From: an uncultured Prevotellaceae bacterium
Lineage (GTDB): Bacteria > Bacteroidota > Bacteroidia > Bacteroidales > Bacteroidaceae
Length of the DNA stretch: 64,000 nt
Assembly: GCA_900316645.1 (NCBI GenBank)
Contig: ONDP01000001.1
Span: 62,001-126,000 of the forward strand
Direction of reading: 5' to 3'
Under the pieces are notes generated by a model that was given only the letters and a program-made list of their open reading frames with translations, had not been told where the DNA came from and did no database searches. A program made the translations under genes and the position numbers. Below, one piece after another: positions 9,024-18,072 of this stretch (within the stretch, counting starts at the first letter, position 1; each line of letters opens with the position of its first letter).

Positions 9024-9617
9024 TTATCTGAGGTCTATGATTTCAGCGTTGGGGTACGACTTGGGGTTGAAACGGAACAAAGCATCAGAGAGATTGGCTG
9101 TTCTGAAGTTCGACACCTTAATGGTGGTCCATTGCTTGTTTTGTAACATGCGAATCTGTGAAGGCACATAAGTCTGCTTGTTGATGGTAATCACCATCTC
9201 GGAGATGCTCTTGCCTTTACCTTGTAAAGTGACGACATAGCTGTTGCCACTGATCGTCATCGAAGCGGTATATCCCTGTTTGTACATATAGATAAAGGTA
9301 TAGGGATTGATAGCCTGCAGGTCGGCGGCAGAGGGCGTGTTGACATTCACCTCGTCGTTTTGCTTGACATAGGTCCACTGTGTCTTGCCGTCAAACCACA
9401 CAACGCCCTCGTTGGTTGTTGCATGAAACTTGCGTCCCTTGATTTCTATCGTACCACTCGTCGAACCATACTGCTTGCTGCTGATGGTAAACGAGGCTTG
9501 AACGCCGCTCTTGTTCGAGACGACTTTTGCCGTTTTGTCGAGCACCTTCTGGGCACTCTGTCCGTAACTTGCTACTGCGAAGAGCAGTAACAAAAGGGTT
9601 ATCCTTATCTTCTCCAT
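9024..9617 (-). CDS. LolA-like outer-membrane lipoprotein carrier protein
   Basis: A 197-residue exported protein of the LolA-like fold. The signal peptide is MEKIRITLLLLLFAVASYGQS, with likely cleavage at YGQ-S. The body holds the alternating beta strands of LolA, for example GTIEIKGRKFHATT, EGVVWFDGKTQWTYVKQNDEV and INPYTFIYMYKQGY, and ends with SKSYPNAEIIDLR-like C-terminal strands. LolA carries lipoproteins through the periplasm to the outer membrane. The gene overlaps the end of ftsK by 13 bases. The ftsK-lolA pairing recurs in many bacteria, which supports the call. Confidence 0.85.
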   Translation of the reverse strand: MEKIRITLLLLLFAVASYGQSAQKVLDKTAKVVSNKSGVQASFTISSKQYGSTSGTIEIKGRKFHATTNEGVVWFDGKTQWTYVKQNDEVNVNTPSAADLQAINPYTFIYMYKQGYTASMTISGNSYVVTLQGKGKSISEMVITINKQTYVPSQIRMLQNKQWTTIKVSNFRTANLSDALFRFNPKSYPNAEIIDLR

Positions 9618-12064
9618 TGACTTAACAAATTCTCTAAACTGTTTTCATCTTGAATCAATACCTCGCGGGGCTTGGAACCATGAGCTGCACCAACGACACC
9701 AGCCTTTTCCAACTGGTCCATCAGTCGTCCGGCACGATTATAACCGATGGCGAACTTACGCTGGATGAGACTCGTCGAACCACTCTGGTTGATAACAATC
9801 AGACGGGCTGCATCCTCGAACATCGGGTCGAGATGCTGCATATCCACATCGGCAGCCTCGCCCATATCATCGTCTGGCATATCGGGCTCGGGCAACTCGA
9901 ATGCCGACAGATAGCCTTGTTGTTGGGCAATGAACTGGTTGATACGCTCCACCTCGGGTGTGTCAACAAAGGCACACTGCACGCGGACAGGTTCGCCTCC
10001 AGCCAGATAAAGCATATCACCGCGACCAACCAATTGCTGGGCACCTGGGCGGTCGAGAATGGTACGAGAGTCAATCATGGCACTTACCTTAAAGGCGATA
10101 CGGCTTGGGAAGTTTGCCTTGATAGTACCGGTGATGATATTGGTGGTAGGACGCTGCGTAGCGATAATCATGTGAATACCAACGGCACGGGCCAACTGGG
10201 CAATACGCGCGATGGGCAACTCAACCTCCTTGCCAGCAGTCATAATCAGGTCGCCAAACTCATCAATCACGACGACGATGTATGGCATGAACTTATGACC
10301 ATGCTCTGGATTCAACTGGCGATCGATAAACTTCTTGTTGTATTCCTTGATGTTACGCGCCTGTGCCATCTTCAGCAAGTCATAGCGTGTATCCATCTCC
10401 TTACAGAGCGAATTCAGTGTGCGCACCACCTTGGTAACATCGGTGATGATGGGATCAGCATCTTCATCAGGCACTTTGGCAAGGAAATGCTTGTCAATAC
10501 TGCTGTAGATGCTGAACTCGACTTTCTTCGGGTCGACGAGCACAATCTTCAACTCAGCAGGATGCTTTTTATATAATAAAGATGTGATGATGGCATTCAG
10601 ACCGACCGACTTACCCTGACCGGTAGCACCGGCTACGAGCAGGTGAGGAGCTTTGGCAAGGTCGAACATGAATACTTCGTTGGTAATGGTCTTTCCGACG
10701 GCACAAGGCAACTCCATCGTGGTTTCCTGGAATTTCTTGGAATTCAGAATGGACTCCATTGAGACGATGCTTGGCTTGGCATTAGGAACCTCAATACCGA
10801 TGGTGCCCTTACCAGGGATAGGAGCAATGATACGGATACCGAGAGCCGACAGACTCAGGGCGATATCATCCTCCAAGTTGCGAATGCGCGAGATACGAAC
10901 ACCGGGGGCCGGTGTTATCTCATAGAGCGTAATGGTTGGACCAACGGTAGCCTTGATACTTGAAATCTCGACTCCGAAGTTGCGCAACACGTCAACAATA
11001 CGGTTCTTGTTGGCTGTCTGCTCCGTCATGTCGATATACGGCTTACCGTCGTCATCGTATTTCTTCAGCAGGTCGAGTGTGGGGTAGTGGTAGTTCTCCA
11101 AATCGCGCTTCGGGTCGTATGGCGTAGAGATATCACCATATTCACCAACAAGGTCCTTGCCACTGGCCATTTCCTCTTTAGTACCTGTGTCAACCGTCAT
11201 CGTGATGTCGGAACCGTTGCCCTCTGGCATAATGTCATCGGCCATCACCGTTTCTTCACGCTGATAGACTGGTTGGGGTATAACATCCTTCTTTTCGTCA
11301 TTCTCCTGCTCCTTGTCAAATTCAACCACCTGTTCCTCAGGGTCGTCAAACACCTCAGGATCTTCTACGGTTTCTATTTGCTGTTTGCTATCCTCGCTAT
11401 CGCCTTTGCCGATGTTGATTTCCATAGGAATCTTCTTCAGATAGCGCAATGGGTTGAATATCTTGCGAATCAAGAAAATAGTCTCTGCACTCAGATAGAT
11501 GAGGAATGCAATAGCAGTCACAGCCAAAATGAAAGTAAGACCTGGCGAGCCTACCAGCCCCTGAATGATGTCGCACATCGCCTGTCCGTGGTCACCGCCT
11601 GGATTGAAGTGTGAATCGATGAAGAACGGAGTCAGGAAAGCTGCCAAAGTGACAGACGACCATATCATAACGATGGCCAAAGTCATAAACCATTTCAGCA
11701 GGTTTACCTTATAGGCTCTCATCAGATTTACGGAAAGCAGTAGGATAAAGATAGGAATCAGGAAAGCGGGGAAACCGAAACAGCGCTTCACAAAGAACCA
11801 TGCACAATAAGCACCCAGTGAACCACAAGTGTTTTGGAATTCACCGTTCTGATTCAGCACTTCGCCGTCCTTGGGGGTCTCTATCATACTCTGGTCGGCA
11901 GCACCCGTCCCGAAGTAAGAGATGAATGCCCATACCAGATAACCAGCTATAAACAACAACAGGAAACCGAGGAAGAAATTCAGTCGCTCGTTGTGGAATA
12001 TCTTGTCAAAACCGATAGCTTCTTTAAAGCTCGTTGTATTATTTGTTTTCTTTTTCTTAGCCAT
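9605..12064 (-). CDS. ftsK: DNA translocase FtsK/SpoIIIE
   Basis: Septum-located DNA pump of 819 residues that clears the chromosome terminus during division. The N-terminal third has four membrane segments (FFLGFLLLFIAGYLVW, then three more to about residue 230). A charged, acidic linker follows (EDPEVFDDPEEQVVEFDKEQ). The motor shows the pre-sensor DYDTPY-type lead, Walker A GATGQGKS, Walker B YIVVVIDEFGDLI and ATQRPTTNIITG. The C-terminus is a winged-helix gamma domain (RAGRLMDQLEKAGVVG). I start at ATG 12064 (MAKKKKTNN); the upstream in-frame ATG lies beyond the promoter. It heads a five-gene operon ending with rlmH. Confidence 0.96.
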   Translation of the reverse strand: MAKKKKTNNTTSFKEAIGFDKIFHNERLNFFLGFLLLFIAGYLVWAFISYFGTGAADQSMIETPKDGEVLNQNGEFQNTCGSLGAYCAWFFVKRCFGFPAFLIPIFILLLSVNLMRAYKVNLLKWFMTLAIVMIWSSVTLAAFLTPFFIDSHFNPGGDHGQAMCDIIQGLVGSPGLTFILAVTAIAFLIYLSAETIFLIRKIFNPLRYLKKIPMEINIGKGDSEDSKQQIETVEDPEVFDDPEEQVVEFDKEQENDEKKDVIPQPVYQREETVMADDIMPEGNGSDITMTVDTGTKEEMASGKDLVGEYGDISTPYDPKRDLENYHYPTLDLLKKYDDDGKPYIDMTEQTANKNRIVDVLRNFGVEISSIKATVGPTITLYEITPAPGVRISRIRNLEDDIALSLSALGIRIIAPIPGKGTIGIEVPNAKPSIVSMESILNSKKFQETTMELPCAVGKTITNEVFMFDLAKAPHLLVAGATGQGKSVGLNAIITSLLYKKHPAELKIVLVDPKKVEFSIYSSIDKHFLAKVPDEDADPIITDVTKVVRTLNSLCKEMDTRYDLLKMAQARNIKEYNKKFIDRQLNPEHGHKFMPYIVVVIDEFGDLIMTAGKEVELPIARIAQLARAVGIHMIIATQRPTTNIITGTIKANFPSRIAFKVSAMIDSRTILDRPGAQQLVGRGDMLYLAGGEPVRVQCAFVDTPEVERINQFIAQQQGYLSAFELPEPDMPDDDMGEAADVDMQHLDPMFEDAARLIVINQSGSTSLIQRKFAIGYNRAGRLMDQLEKAGVVGAAHGSKPREVLIQDENSLENLLSQWRR

Positions 12065-12082
12065 AATATTAAAAATATTGTG

Positions 12083-12090
12083 CAAAAGTA
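12083..12090 (-). promoter_or_regulatory. -7 element TACTTTTG for the ftsK operon
   Basis: On the minus strand TACTTTTG fits TAnnTTTG and lies 19 bases ahead of the ftsK ATG. No clear TTTG at -33. It is divergent from the promoter at 12134-12141. Confidence 0.65.
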
Positions 12091-12133
12091 ATGAAAAATC
12101 TGCGAATTCTCCATAAAATCGTCTTTTTTTTTG

Positions 12134-12141
12134 TATTTTTG
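12134..12141 (+). promoter_or_regulatory. -7 element TATTTTTG for the exonuclease-tilS operon
   Basis: TATTTTTG matches TAnnTTTG and is followed by CACC; the exonuclease ATG is 20 bases downstream. The -33 position falls in a T-run, so no distinct element can be named. Confidence 0.65.
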
Positions 12142-12161
12142 CACCTTGAAAACAAAGTTTG

Positions 12162-12785
12162 ATGAAAAAAATACTATATAACAAGTACGATAAGTCGAAA
12201 ATCAACACCTTACCGCGTGTCGTTTTTCCAGGTCGTATCGAAGTGGTGCTGACGGAAGCAGAAGCAGAAAAGGCGGTTGACTATCTGCTCGCTCAGCCAA
12301 TTCTCGGTATTGATACCGAGACTCGTCCTTCGTTCAAGAAAGGACGTTTAAATCAAGTGGCACTGCTGCAAGTGTCAACCCATGATGTGTGTTTCTTGTT
12401 TCGTCTGAATCTGATAGGAATGCCACAAGCTGTCGTCCGGTTATTGGAAGACCAGTCGGTGCCGAAGATCGGACTTTCCTTGCACGACGACCTCATGATG
12501 TTGCAGCGTCGTGTTGAGTTTAATCGCGGCTATTTCATTGATTTACAGGATAAAGTGAAGAAAATAGGCGTCGAGGACATGAGTCTTCAGAAGTTGTTTG
12601 CCAATTTCTTCAACCAGCGTATCTCCAAGCGTGAAAGGCTGAGCAACTGGGAAATGGATGTGCTGGGCGATAAGCAGAAAACCTATGCGGCTACAGATGC
12701 CTGGACTTGCATCCTCCTATATGAAGAATTGCTGCGTTTGGAACAGACGGGAGACTATAGTCTCGTTATAATAGAAGAATTGTAG
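12162..12785 (+). CDS. 3'-5' exonuclease domain protein (RNase D-like DEDDy)
   Basis: A 207-residue protein made up only of the DEDDy exonuclease fold. Visible catalytic motifs are DTE at 51-53 (ILGIDTETRPSF), the ExoII aspartate in SLHDDLMML, and the ExoIII YAATDAW motif (Tyr four residues before Asp). It lacks the HRDC domains of full-length RNase D, so it is a stand-alone Bacteroidetes form acting on RNA or DNA 3' ends; the substrate is not known. I chose ATG 12162 over the TTG at 12159. Its TAG stop overlaps an octad repeat that also contains the next start codon. Confidence 0.85.
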   Translation: MKKILYNKYDKSKINTLPRVVFPGRIEVVLTEAEAEKAVDYLLAQPILGIDTETRPSFKKGRLNQVALLQVSTHDVCFLFRLNLIGMPQAVVRLLEDQSVPKIGLSLHDDLMMLQRRVEFNRGYFIDLQDKVKKIGVEDMSLQKLFANFFNQRISKRERLSNWEMDVLGDKQKTYAATDAWTCILLYEELLRLEQTGDYSLVIIEEL

Positions 12786-12816
12786 GATTGAAAAATTGAA
12801 GGATTGAAGATATGAA
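12785..12816 (+). repeat. Octad tandem repeat, unit GGATTGAA
   Basis: Four adjoining 8-base units: GGATTGAA, AAATTGAA, GGATTGAA, GATATGAA. The first base belongs to the stop of the exonuclease gene and the ATG of the methyltransferase gene lies in the last unit. Confidence 0.75.
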
Positions 12817-13996
12817 GGAAATACGACTAAAAAAGGGTAAAGAAGAGAGTCTCAAACGGTTTCATCCGTGGGTTTTCTCCGGTGCCATTCAGCATATCGA
12901 TGATGGTGTAGAGGAAGGCGATGTGGTGCGTGTAATCAGTTTTGGTGGCGAATTCATCGGTGTCGGACACTATCAGCAGGGTTCTATTGCTGTTCGAATT
13001 TTGACATTTGCCGATGTTGAAATCGATGCAGAATTCTGGCAGTCTCGCCTGCGATCCGCTTTTCTGATGCGCCTGTCCATCGGTATTGCTGGCAATCCAC
13101 AGAACAATACCTACCGTTTGGTGCATGGTGAGGGCGATAATCTGCCTGGACTGATTATTGATGTGTATGACAAGACTGCCGTCATGCAGGCCCATTCCAT
13201 CGGTATGCACTTGATGCGTAAGGAGATAGCAAAGGCACTCGTCGAGGTGATGGGTTCGCACATTTCTCATATATATTATAAGAGTGAGACCACGTTGCCC
13301 TTTATGACAGAAGACGACATGAACGGATTCCTATATGGTGGCAGCGACGACAATATAGCCTTGGAGAATGGACTGAAGTTCCGCGTTGACTGGCTCCGTG
13401 GTCAGAAAACAGGTTTCTTTGTGGACCAGCGCGAGAACCGTTCGTTACTGGAGAAGTATGCCAAAGGCAAGCGTGTACTGAATATGTTCTGCTATACAGG
13501 CGGTTTCTCGTTCTACGCCATGCGCGGTGGAGCAGAACTGGTTCATAGCGTTGACAGTTCCGAGAAAGCTATTGCACTGACAAAGGAGAATGTTGCCCTT
13601 AACTTCCCTGACGACAGTCGTCATGCAGCCTATTGTGAAGATGCCTTCAAGTTCTTAGACAGTATCGGCAACAATCATACAACTTATAATCTGATTGTTC
13701 TCGACCCTCCTGCTTTTGCCAAGCACCGTGGGGCATTACACAATGCCTTGAAGGGCTATACCCGTTTGAATCAGAAGGCTTTCGAGAAGATAGAGAAGGG
13801 TGGTGTTCTGTTCACGTTCTCCTGTTCGCAGGTGGTAACAAAAGACCATTTCCGCAATGCTGTATTTACGGCAGCAGCCCTTGCCAAGCGCAAGGTGCGC
13901 ATCCTGCATCAGCTGCATCAGCCTGCCGATCATCCCATTAACATCTATCATCCAGAAGGAGAATATTTGAAAGGATTAGTGCTCTATGTTGAGTAA
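12812..13996 (+). CDS. Class I SAM-dependent rRNA methyltransferase, RlmI-like
   Basis: A 394-residue enzyme with an N-terminal PUA domain (KGKEESLKRFHPWVFSGAI) and a C-terminal Rossmann methyltransferase. SAM-binding residues are in RVLNMFCYTGGFSFYAMRGG, then LIVLDPPAFAKHRGA and FSCSQVV. This layout is that of RlmI, which makes m5C1962 in 23S rRNA. Related Bacteroidetes proteins may have other target sites, so no gene symbol is given. It overlaps tilS by 11 bases; the spacer ahead of it is an octad repeat. Confidence 0.88.
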   Translation: MKEIRLKKGKEESLKRFHPWVFSGAIQHIDDGVEEGDVVRVISFGGEFIGVGHYQQGSIAVRILTFADVEIDAEFWQSRLRSAFLMRLSIGIAGNPQNNTYRLVHGEGDNLPGLIIDVYDKTAVMQAHSIGMHLMRKEIAKALVEVMGSHISHIYYKSETTLPFMTEDDMNGFLYGGSDDNIALENGLKFRVDWLRGQKTGFFVDQRENRSLLEKYAKGKRVLNMFCYTGGFSFYAMRGGAELVHSVDSSEKAIALTKENVALNFPDDSRHAAYCEDAFKFLDSIGNNHTTYNLIVLDPPAFAKHRGALHNALKGYTRLNQKAFEKIEKGGVLFTFSCSQVVTKDHFRNAVFTAAALAKRKVRILHQLHQPADHPINIYHPEGEYLKGLVLYVE

Positions 13997-15275
13997 AGTA
14001 AAAGATTACATAAAAAAGCACAAACTGCTGAGTTTAAGCGATTTATATATAGTTGCGCTTAGTGGTGGTGCTGATAGTGTAGCTTTGCTCCTTTTACTCG
14101 ATGAAATGGGCTATAAGGTTCATGCCCTTCATTGTAACTTCCATCTTCGCGGCGAGGAGTCTGACAGGGACGAACGTTTCTGTGAAGACCTATGTCTCAA
14201 GAAAAACATCCCATTCCATCGTATTCATTTTGATACGCTGATGTATGCCGAAACGCATAAAATGAGCGTTGAAATGGCAGCTCGCGAACTGCGTTACCGT
14301 TATTTTGAACAACTGCGCAAGGACATTGGCGCTGAAGGTATTTGCGTAGCGCATCATCAGGATGATACCGTGGAAACGGTGCTCCTTAATCTTGTGAGGG
14401 GCACAGGACTGCGTGGATTGACAGGTATTCAACCTCGCAATGGTGCCATTCTTCGCCCCTTGCTATGTGTTACAAGAACAGAAATAGAAGCCTATCTGGC
14501 AACGAAGCAACAGGATTATGTTACAGACAGTACCAATCTGGAGACAGATTTCGTTCGCAACAAGATCCGACTGCAAGTGGTTCCGTTGCTTCGTCAACTC
14601 AATCCTGCAGTATCTGAGAATATTGTGCGCACAGCAGAGCATCTGACTGAGGCACAAAAGGTGCTGGACGCCGTAGTCGATACCTACAAGGGGAGTAACC
14701 AGTTGGATTTATGTGCATTGCAGCAAGTAGGCTCCGCTGAGTATATTGTATTTGAGTGGCTTAAACAATATGGTTTCAACGGGAGTCAGGTTCAACAGGT
14801 TATTTCCGCTGAAACGGGCAGTATTTTCTCTTCTCCAACGGGATATGAAGTCCTGAAGGATAGGGACCGATTGCTGGTGGAACCGACGATAATGGCGTTT
14901 ACTCCTATTCGTATTCCGGAAGAAGGAACCTATGTTTTGCCGGATGACCGACGACTCAATGTGAGACGCAGTAATCCTTTCGTTTCCAAGGACAGTCATG
15001 AGGCAACCTTAGATGCCCGGCAAGTGCGGTTCCCCTTGACAGTCAGACGGGTAGAAGAGGGCGACTGGATGATTCCTTATGGAATGACTGGTCGTAAATT
15101 GCTGAGTGACCTGATGACCGACCTTAAGATGTCGCTATTCGACAGGCGCCGTCAGCTGGTTGTTGTTGATGCCCAAGGTGCTGTTGTGTGGGCAATAGGT
15201 CTTCGTACCGACCATCGTTGTCGCGTAACAGATGCCACGCAGGAAGTGATTGCAATAAAAATAAATAATTTATAG
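13986..15275 (+). CDS. tilS: tRNA(Ile)-lysidine synthetase TilS
   Basis: Essential enzyme of 429 residues that attaches lysine to C34 of the CAU-anticodon isoleucine tRNA, changing both codon reading and charging. The PP-loop ATP site SGGADS is at 26-31. HCNFHLRGEESDRDERFC and VAHHQDDTVETVLLNLVRGTGLRGL are the substrate segments of the family. The C-terminal domain has RVEEGDWMIPYGMTGRKLLSDL. Length is standard. It begins within the last codons of the methyltransferase gene, so the two are translationally linked. Confidence 0.96.
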   Translation: MLSKVKDYIKKHKLLSLSDLYIVALSGGADSVALLLLLDEMGYKVHALHCNFHLRGEESDRDERFCEDLCLKKNIPFHRIHFDTLMYAETHKMSVEMAARELRYRYFEQLRKDIGAEGICVAHHQDDTVETVLLNLVRGTGLRGLTGIQPRNGAILRPLLCVTRTEIEAYLATKQQDYVTDSTNLETDFVRNKIRLQVVPLLRQLNPAVSENIVRTAEHLTEAQKVLDAVVDTYKGSNQLDLCALQQVGSAEYIVFEWLKQYGFNGSQVQQVISAETGSIFSSPTGYEVLKDRDRLLVEPTIMAFTPIRIPEEGTYVLPDDRRLNVRRSNPFVSKDSHEATLDARQVRFPLTVRRVEEGDWMIPYGMTGRKLLSDLMTDLKMSLFDRRRQLVVVDAQGAVVWAIGLRTDHRCRVTDATQEVIAIKINNL

Positions 15276-15296
15276 TATCATATTTTAATCAGAAGA

Positions 15297-16610
15297 ATGA
15301 TGATGGAAACACCTATTAAGAAAGAAATAGTAGATGGACTGGTGCAAGAACTTGGCATTAATGATTTCGCCAAGGCCACCATCCGTGAGGTGAAACAAGT
15401 TGCCGCTAAAGCAGAGAAAGCCAGTGGTGTAGAGTTTATCAAGATGGAAATGGGCATTCCCGGTCTTCCTGCAGCTCAGGTGGGTGTTGATGCCCAGATC
15501 AAGGCTTTGGAACAAGGTATTGCCCATTCTTATCCCGACATTCAGGGAGCACCAGTTTTGAAGCAGGAGGCTTCGCGCTTTGTGAAGGCTTTCATCGGAC
15601 TGGACGTTGCTTCAGAGTGTTGTGTTCCTGTCACCGGTTCGATGCAGGGCACATTTGCCTCGTTCCTGACCTGTTCACAGGCAGATAAGAGGAAAGATAC
15701 CGTATTGTTTATCGACCCAGGATTTCCTGTGCAAAAGATGCAGTTGCAGGTTCAGGGTGTGAAATACGAGACTTTTGACGTTTATGACTATCGTGGCGAG
15801 AAGTTAGCACCGAAATTGGAGAGCTATCTTTGCAAAGGCAATATCTGCGCCATAGTCTATTCTAATCCCAACAATCCTGCTTGGATCTGTCTGAACGAGA
15901 GCGAGTTGAAGGCTATTGGCGAACTGGCCACCAAATACGACACCATCGTGATGGAGGATTTAGCTTATTTTGCTATGGACTTCCGCAAAGACCTGAGTGT
16001 TCCTTTCCAGCCTCCTTATCAACCGTCGGTGGGCCGCTATACGGAGAATTATATGCTTTTGATATCTGGTTCAAAGGCATTCAGCTATGCTGGCGAGCGC
16101 ATTGGTGTGGTTTGCATCTCAAACAAGCTGTTCCATCGTCATTATACCGACCTTGCCGAGCGTTACGAAGGTCTGCCCTTTGGACTGGTATTCTCGACGC
16201 GCATGCTCTATGCCCTGTCGTCAGGAACCAGTCATTCTGCCCAGTATGCACTTGCAGCCATGATGAAGGCAGCCAGCGACGGTACTTATAATTTCCGCAA
16301 AGAGGTGATGGTCTATGGTGAGCGTGCCCGCAAACTGAAGGAAATCTTCTGCCGTTACGGTTTCCACATCGTTTATGACAAGGATTTGGACGTTCCGGTA
16401 GCCGACGGTTTCTATTTCACCATTGGCTACAAGGGAATGACGAGTGGACAATTGGCACTCGAACTGATGTACTATGGTGTTTCGGCTATCTGTCTGATTA
16501 CTACCGGTTCGCATCAGGAAGGCTTGCGTGTATGCACCTCATTTATTGAGGACCACCAATACGCCCAATTGGAAGAGCGTATGAAAATCTGGAAACAGAA
16601 TCACGAATAA
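15297..16610 (+). CDS. PLP-dependent aminotransferase, class I/II fold
   Basis: Aminotransferase of 437 residues. The Schiff-base lysine is in SGSKAFSYAGERIG, where the arginine of the phosphate site follows; YSNPNNPAW and MEDLAYFAM are the PLP-ring contacts. The N-terminus starts MMMETPIKKE, so the start could be any of three adjacent ATGs. Substrate is not predictable; close relatives in Bacteroidales are annotated only as aminotransferases. It is the last gene of the plus-strand set and is followed at once by a strong terminator. Confidence 0.88.
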   Translation: MMMETPIKKEIVDGLVQELGINDFAKATIREVKQVAAKAEKASGVEFIKMEMGIPGLPAAQVGVDAQIKALEQGIAHSYPDIQGAPVLKQEASRFVKAFIGLDVASECCVPVTGSMQGTFASFLTCSQADKRKDTVLFIDPGFPVQKMQLQVQGVKYETFDVYDYRGEKLAPKLESYLCKGNICAIVYSNPNNPAWICLNESELKAIGELATKYDTIVMEDLAYFAMDFRKDLSVPFQPPYQPSVGRYTENYMLLISGSKAFSYAGERIGVVCISNKLFHRHYTDLAERYEGLPFGLVFSTRMLYALSSGTSHSAQYALAAMMKAASDGTYNFRKEVMVYGERARKLKEIFCRYGFHIVYDKDLDVPVADGFYFTIGYKGMTSGQLALELMYYGVSAICLITTGSHQEGLRVCTSFIEDHQYAQLEERMKIWKQNHE

Positions 16611-16616
16611 CAAAAT

Positions 16617-16646
16617 AAAAGGAATCTCGCACTTGAGATTCCTTTT
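16617..16646 (+). terminator. Rho-independent terminator after the aminotransferase gene
   Basis: A perfect 12-bp stem (AAAAGGAATCTC with GAGATTCCTTTT) closes a 6-base loop, GCACTT, and runs into a T-tract. The A-rich left arm means it could also act for the convergent minus-strand transcript. Confidence 0.85.
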
Positions 16647-16665
16647 TCATTTCTTCCATTATTTA

Positions 16666-17085
16666 CTATTCACTCATGTCAACAGGCTGGAACTTGAAAT
16701 CCGTAGTGGTAAGATAACGGACATCATATTTTCCCTTGGCCTTGACGGTGTATTCTTTGCGTAGTTTGATAAATTTCTTCTCTGCTTCCTTCCGGGTAAG
16801 GGCGAACATCACCACACAAACACGATTAGGTTGCTGGCGAGTGTTGGCCAGGAAGTCTTTCAACTGATAGGAATAGTGCTGACGACCCAGCAAGAACTTG
16901 CTCTTGGTTTCGTACCATGCACCCTCCACTTCCTGAACATCAGTCATATAGATGATAGAATCCTGGAACGAAGCAGAGAATCCGAACATAAACATTTTGG
17001 GCACTTTGATGCGCTTAGCCTCCATCTCCTGAGGCAGGGCACCTGCCAATAGCAGGGCGAGTAGAATATACTTAAAAATCTTCAT
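16666..17085 (-). CDS. Small secreted protein, conserved hypothetical
   Basis: A 139-residue protein with a signal peptide ([23 protein letters not shown]). The mature part has [26 protein letters not shown] and a basic middle ([30 protein letters not shown]). I do not recognise a named domain. Its ATG overlaps the TGA of rpoD (ATGA), so it is the downstream partner of the primary sigma factor gene. The last codons (Met-Ser-Glu-stop) are formed by an AGTGAAT heptad array, so the natural 3' end may have been moved. Function unknown. Confidence 0.7.
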   Translation of the reverse strand: MKIFKYILLALLLAGALPQEMEAKRIKVPKMFMFGFSASFQDSIIYMTDVQEVEGAWYETKSKFLLGRQHYSYQLKDFLANTRQQPNRVCVVMFALTRKEAEKKFIKLRKEYTVKAKGKYDVRYLTTTDFKFQPVDMSE

Positions 17086-17945
17086 TGTCCTAAATATGCT
17101 TTTAACATCTTATTCTTTGTATTGCCGCGCAAACGGCGAATGGCTTTTTCCTTAATCTGGCGCACACGCTCGCGAGTGAGACCGTATTTCGCGCCAATCT
17201 CTTCGAGCGTCATCTCCGGTTGGTCGATGCCGAAGAATGCTGTAATCACTTTACGCTCGCGGTCATTGAGCATCTGCAGCGCATTGCGAATCTCAGCACG
17301 AAGCGACTCTACTACCAGTTGGCGGTCTGCCATCGGTGCATCATCGTTGACCAAGACGTCGAGCAGCGAATTGTCCTCGCCATCGACGAAGGGAGCGTCA
17401 ACCGATACATGATGACCACCTACATGGAGAGCATCGTCAATCTTATCCTCAGGAAGGTCAACCTTCTCAGAGAGCTCCTCGACAGAAGGACGACGTTCGT
17501 GTTCCTGTTCGAAGCGGTTCGCCTCGCGGTTGATGCGGTTTACGGCACCCACCTGATTGAGGGGCAACCTGACGATACGGCTCTGCTCGGCAATAGCTTG
17601 CAGAATGCTCTGCCGAATCCACCACACGGCATAGGAGATAAACTTAAAACCACGCGTCTCGTCAAACTTCTCGGCAGCTTTGATAAGTCCCATATTGCCC
17701 TCGTTGATAAGGTCTGACAATGACAGTCCCTGGTTCTGGTATTGCTTTGCCACAGAAACCACAAACCTCAAGTTAGCCTTGGTCAGTCGGTCCAATGCTT
17801 GGCGGTCGCCTTTCTTGATGCGCTGCGCCAGTTCAACTTCTTCATCGGTCGAGAGGAGTTCCTCTTTACCGATTTCCTGCAAGTACTTATCAAGAGATTC
17901 GCTCTCTCGATTCGTAATTGATTTCGTGATTTTTAGTTGTCTCAT
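17082..17945 (-). CDS. rpoD: Primary RNA polymerase sigma factor RpoD/SigA
   Basis: Housekeeping sigma factor of 287 residues, the short Bacteroidetes form (SigABfr type) without region 1.1. Region 1.2 begins [15 protein letters not shown]; region 2 has [28 protein letters not shown] and [16 protein letters not shown]; region 3 has [13 protein letters not shown]; region 4.2 is the helix-turn-helix [20 protein letters not shown]. It directs transcription from the TTTG / TAnnTTTG promoters seen throughout this window. Its own promoter matches both elements fully. The downstream secreted-protein gene overlaps it by 4 bases. Confidence 0.97.
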   Translation of the reverse strand: MRQLKITKSITNRESESLDKYLQEIGKEELLSTDEEVELAQRIKKGDRQALDRLTKANLRFVVSVAKQYQNQGLSLSDLINEGNMGLIKAAEKFDETRGFKFISYAVWWIRQSILQAIAEQSRIVRLPLNQVGAVNRINREANRFEQEHERRPSVEELSEKVDLPEDKIDDALHVGGHHVSVDAPFVDGEDNSLLDVLVNDDAPMADRQLVVESLRAEIRNALQMLNDRERKVITAFFGIDQPEMTLEEIGAKYGLTRERVRQIKEKAIRRLRGNTKNKMLKAYLGQ

Positions 17946-17971
17946 TTAGTAGTTTTTTATAAAGCCGATTG

Positions 17972-18003
17972 CAAAAGTAAGGTATTTTTTCGGAACTACC
18001 AAA
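17972..18003 (-). promoter_or_regulatory. Promoter of rpoD: TTTG-N20-TACTTTTG
   Basis: On the minus strand TTTG (18000-18003) and TACTTTTG (17972-17979) are separated by exactly 20 bases, a full match to the Bacteroidetes consensus. The rpoD ATG follows 26 bases downstream. Confidence 0.8.
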
Positions 18004-18028
18004 AGAATACCTTACTTTTTTTATTTTT

Positions 18029-18070
18029 AGCCAAAAGCTAATAGCATAAAGCTAATAGCCAAAAGCCTGT
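18029..18070 (+). repeat. Heptad tandem repeat, unit AGCCAAA/AGCTAAT
   Basis: Six units in exact 7-base phase: AGCCAAA, AGCTAAT, AGCATAA, AGCTAAT, AGCCAAA, AGCCTGT. It lies in the rpoD-HtrA spacer, ending two bases from the HtrA stop codon. Confidence 0.85.
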
Positions 18071-18072
18071 CG

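Noticed and set aside
9650-10576. 308-codon plus-strand frame antisense to ftsK
   Set aside because: Antisense shadow; product has no motif and ftsK motifs occupy the same bases.
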